DNA of 64,000 nt from Incurvaria masculella (Eukaryota > Arthropoda > Insecta > Lepidoptera > Incurvariidae). Location of the stretch: assembly GCA_946894095.1 (NCBI GenBank), contig OX335653.1, positions 16,745,001 through 16,809,000 of the forward strand, written 5' to 3'. Below are positions 57,936 through 64,000 of this stretch, one piece after another. The notes beneath the pieces were generated by a model. The model worked only from the letters and a program-made list of their open reading frames with translations. It had not been told where the DNA came from and searched no databases. Positions within the stretch are counted from its first letter, which is position 1. Each line of letters opens with the position of its first letter. The position numbers were made by a program, and so were the translations under genes.

Positions 57936-57970
57936 AACTGAACAAAAACACTTGAGCAACACACTATTTA
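57936..57970 (-). promoter_or_regulatory. Core promoter: TATA-like box plus arthropod initiator
   Basis: Reading the minus strand, TAAATAG (57970-57964) lies about 31 bp upstream of the A of a TCAGTT initiator (A at 57939). That is the spacing expected for a TATA box and an arthropod Inr. The initiator lies 57 nt ahead of the signal-peptide ATG, giving a short 5' UTR without an intervening ATG. No convincing DPE is seen at +28. The start site is inferred from these motifs only. Confidence 0.6.
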
Positions 57971-58294
57971 TTACATTGAAACATCGTCTGCTTTACATTG
58001 TTACCTGATGCAAACAACGCATGAGTATTACAGCATTGGAATCAACTTTAAACTTTAATACGATTCGTTTAAAGGTGATAGCTAAGTGGAGGTTGAATCA
58101 TGTTTGAGTAGATCTGTTTGTCTGTTGCCGACGAGCAACACGTTTTTGCAATGTTTTGATATTCAAGCGGAACGAGCATATTTATTCAAGGAAAAGGTGT
58201 GATTCATTTAAATGGCAGATGAAGATGATAGAAACCTAATTATAATTCTGAGACACATTTTTTTTAAGTAACACAATATTTAAAAAAAAAACCG
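57971..58294. other. Upstream region next to the promoter
   Basis: About 320 bp free of repeats between the promoter and the nearest SINE; the likely place for proximal regulatory sites, though none is recognised. Confidence 0.4.
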
Positions 58295-58720
58295 CTCTCT
58301 GAAGTTAAGCAACGCTGGGTCCGGTCTGGTGTTGGATGGGTGACCATTCGAATGTTGAGAGAGGCTAGCCGTGGTTCGGATTCCACGTTAAACTGTAAGT
58401 CCCCTTCCTTACTTACTAGGCGGTAGGGTTATGTCACGTCGTGGCGTGAACACGGAACTGTAATTTTCAAACTATTCTATTTTATTTTTATGTGCATGGC
58501 CTGGCATGACAGTCAATCCCGCCCGGGTTGGTACCATCGCATTGGAAGAACGATGGTCGAAGCGGCAATAAAAATTGTCCGTGTTTTCCATCCTGTTCAA
58601 TGTAGCCGTGCAATATAAGGAAGGTCCTGGAATGGCACCTAGTTCCCATGTGGTGTGTTGGGCTAATACCATAACAGAAGGTGTGGTATTAGCCATCCAT
58701 GTCCAGTCACATAAAAAAAA
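58295..58720 (+). mobile_element. SINE with 5S rRNA-derived head
   Basis: Head GAAGTTAAGCAACGCTGGGT and TTGGATGGGTGACCATTCG, same body, ends CCAGTCACAT and an A-rich tail. It lies about 350 bp upstream of the poly-TIL promoter. A short extra stretch interrupts the body near 58,435-58,510. Confidence 0.85.
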
Positions 58721-58984
58721 AGAGAAACATTTTGTTTATGCCATTATGTGAGACAATAAAGTCCGAGTTTGACTTTGACCAAACCAAAGAATATCTATTA
58801 AAAACTTGTATTGAGTATGACGTTTTTACGGAAAACTCCAGTCGATCGGTTTGCCGTAAACGCCAATTTAGGTGAAAACTCAGACTGACCACTCAGAATG
58901 TTTCTTCAACGGATTATGTAAGTTTGGGGACGGGCCGGGTTCTCGGTTATTTGATCAACTCCTTTACTGAACTATACTATACTG

Positions 58985-59212
58985 AAGTGAACTGAGCCGA
59001 AGAGACGACGACCGTTGGAACCGTGTCCTGCAGTGGCGACCGTGGGCAGGAAAACGGAGTGTGGAAGAACAACCAGCCAGGTGGGACGACGACGTCAAGT
59101 GCGTCGGCGGAAAGCAGTGATTGCGTACCGCTGAAGCCCGGGAGGACTGGAGGAAAATTGGAGAGGCGTATGTCCAGCAGTGGACGCAAACACGCTGACT
59201 GACTGACTCACC
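58985..59212 (+). pseudogene. RTE-like LINE C-terminal fragment
   Basis: The plus strand reads GKRSVGRPPARWDDDVKCVG, then EDWRKIGEAYVQQWT, a C-terminal block common in lepidopteran non-LTR elements, ending in a CTGA repeat. The ORF on the other strand is a shadow. Confidence 0.65.
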
Positions 59213-59579
59213 TATTTAACTACATAGGTCGGTCCTATGAGGCAACCAATGTCTGTTTGTATACCTAGACGATACTCCAAAGCAGTTCTCCACACGGCGA
59301 ACCACTTTTTGTCTCCGAGACTTCTAGTGTCGCCTTCATATTATTTATTTTACTCGCCTAGGTACCCGTTTTTGTTTTCCATCGACCGTTCTCCATTGAA
59401 ATCGTTTTATAATTTGTTGCAAATAGGCCGCTATTAACAAAAGTTCTTTAAGGGCACAAACAATATTTTGAAAAATCATCTAACCCTTTTTTAATCACGG
59501 TAACTATCATTTAAAAAAAATCTTTTACTTATTATTTATCTTTAATGATTTAATTTGAGAATATTGTCACGTACTTTCA

Positions 59580-59700
59580 AACACACAAAACCTTACACAT
59601 CCTTACACTACACACACACCCTCCCTGATGCACCCTCACACACACACCCTCACTTCCCTCTCGCCCTCTCTCACACACACCCTTACATACCCTTAAAATA
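59580..59700. repeat. CA/CCCT-rich low-complexity tract
   Basis: Alternating CACACA and CCCTC runs in the region upstream of the gene; 4,685-4,745 is similar. Confidence 0.6.
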
Positions 59701-59960
59701 CTCTGCACTATTCCGGATTTTATGTTGAAAACTATTAATTGGCGTTAGCTGTTAGTTTTCCAGATAAATGAATAAATGAATAAAGACAAAAAATCCTTCG
59801 TGCAAATTGATTTTTAAACCATGTATCCTTGATGCCAATTGCTCTGCTCTCCTGGAATATCACCTGCATGTTGTCACTTCGCCTCAATGGTGGTGAGAAT
59901 CTGGATCTCGGATTTATATTATTAGTGGATTCCAGTCCGCTTAGACTTCAAGGAAACAAC

Positions 59961-60509
59961 TTAAGGTGGCCCAACCCGGCGGGACTAAATTATTCGCGGG
60001 CACGGTACAAAAACGTGCTGTTGCGCTCTGGGACCTTCTATGTTTCAATGAAAAAGACAGGCTCCATGATGAAGAAGATGCAATATGTCTACAAAAATAC
60101 AATGTGCATAGTGTATGATTTGGTAAGATTTACGAAAACTTTAATTACAAAACGACTTATAGCTAAAAGTAAACCACGACCGCTGTAGTCAAAAATCTAA
60201 CTTAAATCAAATAGATTATAAATCTTGATTAAATAAGCTATGTCTGATGACTAATCTTTTAAAGATTTTCTTACTTTATCATTGTGTAGTCGACCTCCAA
60301 AGTTATTGTATAAAACGCGCGAAAAATTAGAACTTTCGGACCTTATAACTTAGAAACCAAAGACAATTTTACAATGCCAACGGTCATCAGACATCTAGTT
60401 CGATCAAATAAAGCAATTTTGATCAAAATTTTGGATCTCTGACAAGAAATATGGGCGTGATCTTCTTTCCCCGTTTGTATGGGGAGTTGAGCGGGTTGGG
60501 CCACCTTAA
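59961..60509 (-). mobile_element. MITE-A copy
   Basis: Complete, reverse orientation, from TTAAGGTGGCCCAACCCGG to GCGGGTTGGGCCACCTTAA, upstream of the gene and directly followed by a tRNA-headed SINE. Confidence 0.85.
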
Positions 60510-60514
60510 GCGGC

Positions 60515-60912
60515 TTAACTTGAGCGGCTCGTAGCCTAGTAGCGCGGGGACTGGCCTAGCGTTCCAGAGGCCCGGGTCCAATTCCGAATTGCACTTCTGT
60601 CTTTCTCTTTCCGAGTTCAATAAGTGCATTTCGTCACGAATGCGAGCTGCTCCATGGTTCGGAATTCATCTAAAACTGTAGGTCCCCTTCCCCTACCATC
60701 CTACCCGTTGGTACCATCGCATTGGATGAAAAGATGGTCGAAGCGGCAATGAAAAATTGTCCGTGTTTTCCATCCAGTTCAATGTAGCCGTACTCACAAA
60801 GGGAAGGTCCTAGCATGGCACCTAATTCCTTCGGGAATGTAGTGTATTGGGCTAATTTCATAACGGTAGTTGTGTGGTATTAGCCACCCATGTCAGGTGG
60901 CATAAAAAAAAC
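60515..60912 (+). mobile_element. SINE with tRNA-like head
   Basis: Head GGCTCGTAGCCTAGTAGCGC (box A-like) and GGTCCAATTCC (box B-like), then the same body as the 5S-headed SINEs and the end CACCCATGTCAGGTGGCATA plus A-tail. Confidence 0.8.
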
Positions 60913-61685
60913 ATTTTATTTTTGGAAAAAAAAATTAAGATTGACTTTACATTCAAACGGAATTTAGAACGTCTACTAATTACTGTGTAAACAAAACCCT
61001 ACAATTGAATGTGAGGTTGTATTAAGCCACCATTATTTTTACGTCCAACCGGAAGTGTACCCTTTAACCTTTGGTTAACTGTACTTTCATCACTTTCATT
61101 AACTGTACTTAGATCAGAAAACAAACGATAAAGGCGACCTCCGTACGCACTGTATTTGCATTAGGGTCCATTATTGAATGCGCTTCAGAATCGATTTTGC
61201 AGCTTGATGGCGAGCGCAAGGAACCAAAATGTTGTTTTCGATATATAAAATCTATTTTTCGCGATTTCATATATTTTTTTACGGTTATCCAATAGATAAA
61301 TATGTAATCTTGTACTATAAAAAAGAAAATTGTATAAATCATGAATAATTTCCAAGCGCTGGAACGAAAACCTAGTAAATAGGCGTCTGCAATCTTATTT
61401 TTTTTTTTGAAGAATATGAGCATCGCATTAAAACCGTTTTACGGTCATACACTAGATAATAGTCCAAACTTTGATATTTTAATTTTTTTACTGGTGTTTA
61501 TTCTTAACCGACTCTGGAATAACCATTGAAATAACGCCAAAATATCGTAAAGGTAGCGTCAATGGGCGCCTAAAATCGGTCTACAACTGGCAACTGTCGT
61601 CACGACTGATGTCACTACGATCGACTCGACACTGACAGCTCGATTTGTCTTCTTGACTCAACGAGGGGTACCACACTAATAGAAA
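60913..61685. other. Intergenic DNA, nothing recognised
   Basis: AT-rich; a 104-codon open frame (61,109-61,423) is low-complexity and hydrophobic with no domain. Confidence 0.35.
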
Positions 61686-61996
61686 ACTGGCCAAGTGTGA
61701 ATCGCACTCGCACACGAAGGCTTCCGTACCATCGTTAAAGATTTAACACAAAACATCAATTTTTTCTATAGTTTTTTTCTTTTTAATTTATATTATAATT
61801 TATTTGGACTATTTGTTGTTATTGCGTCAGAATAAATACACACTCTGTGAAAATTTCAGCTGCCTACCTATAACGGCCCTATGACAGAGGGAGGACGTAC
61901 GGACGGACGCACGAACGGACGGACGGACGGACGGACGGACAGCGGAGGCTGAATAATAGGGTTCCGTTGGCACCCTTTGGGTACGGATCCCTAACA
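61686..61996 (+). repeat. (ACGG)n-bearing repeat, complete
   Basis: Forward copy in the intergenic region; ACGG tract interrupted by variant units. Confidence 0.8.
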
Positions 61997-62166
61997 ATTA
62001 CTTTGACCATACTCATAACGCGCGGGAAAAACGCAGCCTAAAGACGATAGCTTTGCAATAACGCAAAATTTTAGCATTACAATGTTTAGTACCAATATGA
62101 TTAGTAATTTAATTTGAAGGAATATTCTATGCTTATGTAGGTGTATGAATAATATTGATGTTCTTT

Positions 62167-62449
62167 AGGGTACCGTACCCAAAGGGTGTCTACGGAGCGC
62201 TGTCCGTCCGTCCGTCCGTCCGTCCATCTGTCACAGGGCTGCATCTCATGAACCGCAATAGGTAGGCAGCTGAAATTTTCACAGAATATATATTTATTTT
62301 GCCGCTATAACAACAAATAGGTATCATTAAAAAATAACACAAAATAAAGGGGGGCCCATACAAAATGCGTGATTTTTCGTTTTAAATCTTGTACGGTGGT
62401 ACGGAACCCTTCGTGTGCGAGTCCGACTCGCACGTGGCCGGTTTTTTTA
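62167..62449 (-). repeat. (ACGG)n-bearing repeat
   Basis: Reverse copy about 170 bp from the forward one; together they could form a large hairpin. Confidence 0.8.
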
Positions 62450-62830
62450 TGCTACCTGACATGGATGGCTAATACCACACAACTATCGTTATGATATTAG
62501 TCCACTAAACCACATTCCCGAACGAGACAGGTGCCATGCCAGGACCTTTCCTTTACGAGCACGGCTATATTTAACTGGATGGAAAACACGGACGATTTTT
62601 CATTGCCGCTTCGGTTATAGTTTCATCCAATGCGGTGGGACCAACCCGGGCGGGCTTAACCCTACCACCTAGAAGGGGACCTACAGGTTTACATGGGTTC
62701 CGCACCATGGTACAGCTCGCATTCGTAACGAAATGCACTTATCCAACTCAGAAAGAGAAAGAAAGTGGTGCATGTCCGGGCGAGGAATTGAACGCAGACC
62801 TCTCGCATGAAAGGCAAGTCCTCTAGCCTC
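62445..62830 (-). mobile_element. SINE with tRNA-like head, decayed
   Basis: Body and A-tail clear; head partly lost. It precedes the 5S-headed copy in tandem, same orientation. Confidence 0.75.
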
Positions 62831-63178
62831 TTTTTTTTTATGTGACTGGACATGGATGGCTAATACCACACCTTCTGTCATGGTATTAGCCTAATACACC
62901 ACACCCCCCTTTATATTGCACGGCTACATTGAACTGGATGGAAAACACGGACAATTTTCATTGCCGCTTCGACCATCGTTCATTCAATGCGATGGTACCA
63001 ACCCGGGCGGGATTAACCCTACCACCTAGTAAGTAAGGAAGGGGACCTACAGTTTAACGTGGAATCCGAACCACGGCCAGCCTCTCTCAACGGTCGAATG
63101 GTCACCCATCCAAGACCAGACCGGACCCAGCGTTGCTTAACTTCGGAGAGCGATCGCCGGTCGCGCCACTGGGCTATT
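62831..63178 (-). mobile_element. SINE with 5S rRNA-derived head
   Basis: Minus strand, 5S-like head at the right, shared body, A-tail at the left joined directly to the tRNA-headed SINE at 62,445. Confidence 0.85.
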
Positions 63179-63738
63179 AGACTAGGAGGTCGCGACAAAA
63201 ATGATAACGATAACGTAAATAGCTGAAACTGGGTTCACGGGATAAAGTACAACCCTCTGAAGCTAAATGTGTCAGTCTGCCTGTTCCAAGTGGTTGCGTT
63301 ACGTAGATAAGGCGCCTGAAAAAGTAGTTATGGTGACAAAAAATACATATGATAAGGTAAATGGATGCAAATAACGAAGCATTAAAGTATCAATACATAC
63401 TTGCTTAGCAATACAAAAACTGAACTAATCTTTGGTTGCATTTAGTAGTTATAGGCGATTTAGGTTACAGATATAACTTTAGGTATATTTAAGTATTTAA
63501 TTAAGTAACCGTCTGGTTATTGTTGTATAATTAATAGGTATCAATGTTTCCAGATAATCAGTATATTCATCAGCAGGTACATACCAGCATCTATTTTATA
63601 TAGCCAATCTAGAAAACGCAACCACTTGGGACGGGCAGACCGACGTATTTAGCATCAGAGGGTTGGTCTCTAACATGTCAACCCAGATTCAGCCATTTAC
63701 CTTATCGTGACCAAAAATGTCGTGACCTCCCGGAATAT
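63178..63738 (+). mobile_element. Foldback MITE-D copy
   Basis: Opposite orientation, TTAGACTAGGAGGTCGCGAC to GTCGTGACCTCCCGGAA. It abuts the head of the 5S-type SINE at 62,831. Confidence 0.75.
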
Positions 63739-64000
63739 ATTGAGGCTGACAATAGCCCCTAGACCACGAGCTGTATATAGTAGAGTAAGCATAGATGCCC
63801 TTAATTAGTAGTGCATCCTCGGCGTCCTGCGGCCTTATTGCCGAACAGCGATAGTCGCTGCCAGCGTCAGTGTCGCTGCTAACGAGCCATCGCATACAAG
63901 ATTTTTCGGCTACCATCGACTTACCGATACCGACGACATAGACTATGTCGATGGCGGCTACGGATAAAAATTAATTGCGGTTGCCTATCTTTTATCCGCA

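Noticed and set aside
58300..58380. Possible 5S rRNA gene
   Set aside because: Only the internal promoter part is 5S-like and it is fused to a SINE body.
61109..61423. 104-codon minus-strand open frame
   Set aside because: Low-complexity hydrophobic reading of AT-rich DNA.

Overview
The window looks like a piece of a lepidopteran (moth or butterfly) nuclear genome. It is AT-rich and intron-dominated, and it is crowded with repeat types typical of Lepidoptera: Helitrons ending in a hairpin plus CTAG, repeats carrying (ACGG)n, SINEs with tRNA or 5S rRNA heads, TTAA-flanked MITEs, and RTE, CR1-like and Jockey-like LINE pieces. No bacterial, organellar, CRISPR or operon-like content is seen.

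One host gene fills most of the window on the minus strand, from a TATA/initiator promoter near 57,939-57,970 to a poly(A) signal at 1,763-1,768, about 56 kb. I assembled it by hand from splice sites. It has a signal-peptide exon (57,813-57,882), sixteen readable exons that each encode one trypsin-inhibitor-like (TIL) cysteine-rich domain, one further TIL exon with an in-frame stop at 34,439-34,651, and a terminal exon coding a short acidic tail (2,093-2,139). Every internal exon starts and ends in phase 1 and is a multiple of three, so any exon can be skipped or duplicated without breaking the frame. With the stop-bearing exon left out, the joined CDS is 3,048 nt and codes 1,015 residues: a secreted poly-TIL protein, by family a multi-headed inhibitor of serine proteases. 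The domains differ at the predicted P1 site (Arg, Leu, Ala, Ser, Thr, Asp, Glu, Asn), and several have lost cysteines in whole disulfide pairs.

Layout along the plus strand: 1-1.7 kb lies downstream of the gene; 1.7-3.5 kb holds the 3' UTR, tail exon and degenerate TIL16; 6.2 and 9.2 kb TIL15 and TIL14; 10.8-17.2 kb a three-layer nest, in which a full-length Jockey-like LINE with two intact ORFs sits in a Helitron that sits in a MITE; 17.2-22.0 kb TIL13 to TIL9; 25.3-26.3 kb a decayed Tc1/mariner element; 28.8 and 30.6 kb TIL8 and TIL7; 33.5-34.2 kb a mariner relic; 34.4 kb the stop-bearing TIL exon; 35.9-44.2 kb a triplicated segment holding TIL6, TIL5, TIL4 and TIL3 and two dead copies of TIL5; 46.6 and 48.2 kb TIL2 and TIL1, with a tandem array built from the end of TIL1; 48.4-57.8 kb the long first intron, filled with nested LINEs, hAT-like elements and (ACGG)n repeats; 57.8 kb the signal exon and promoter; 58-64 kb intergenic DNA rich in SINEs and MITEs.

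Limits: exon borders come from visible GT/AG sites, phase and domain conservation, not from transcripts. Repeat classes are assigned from visible termini and motifs, not from database searches.
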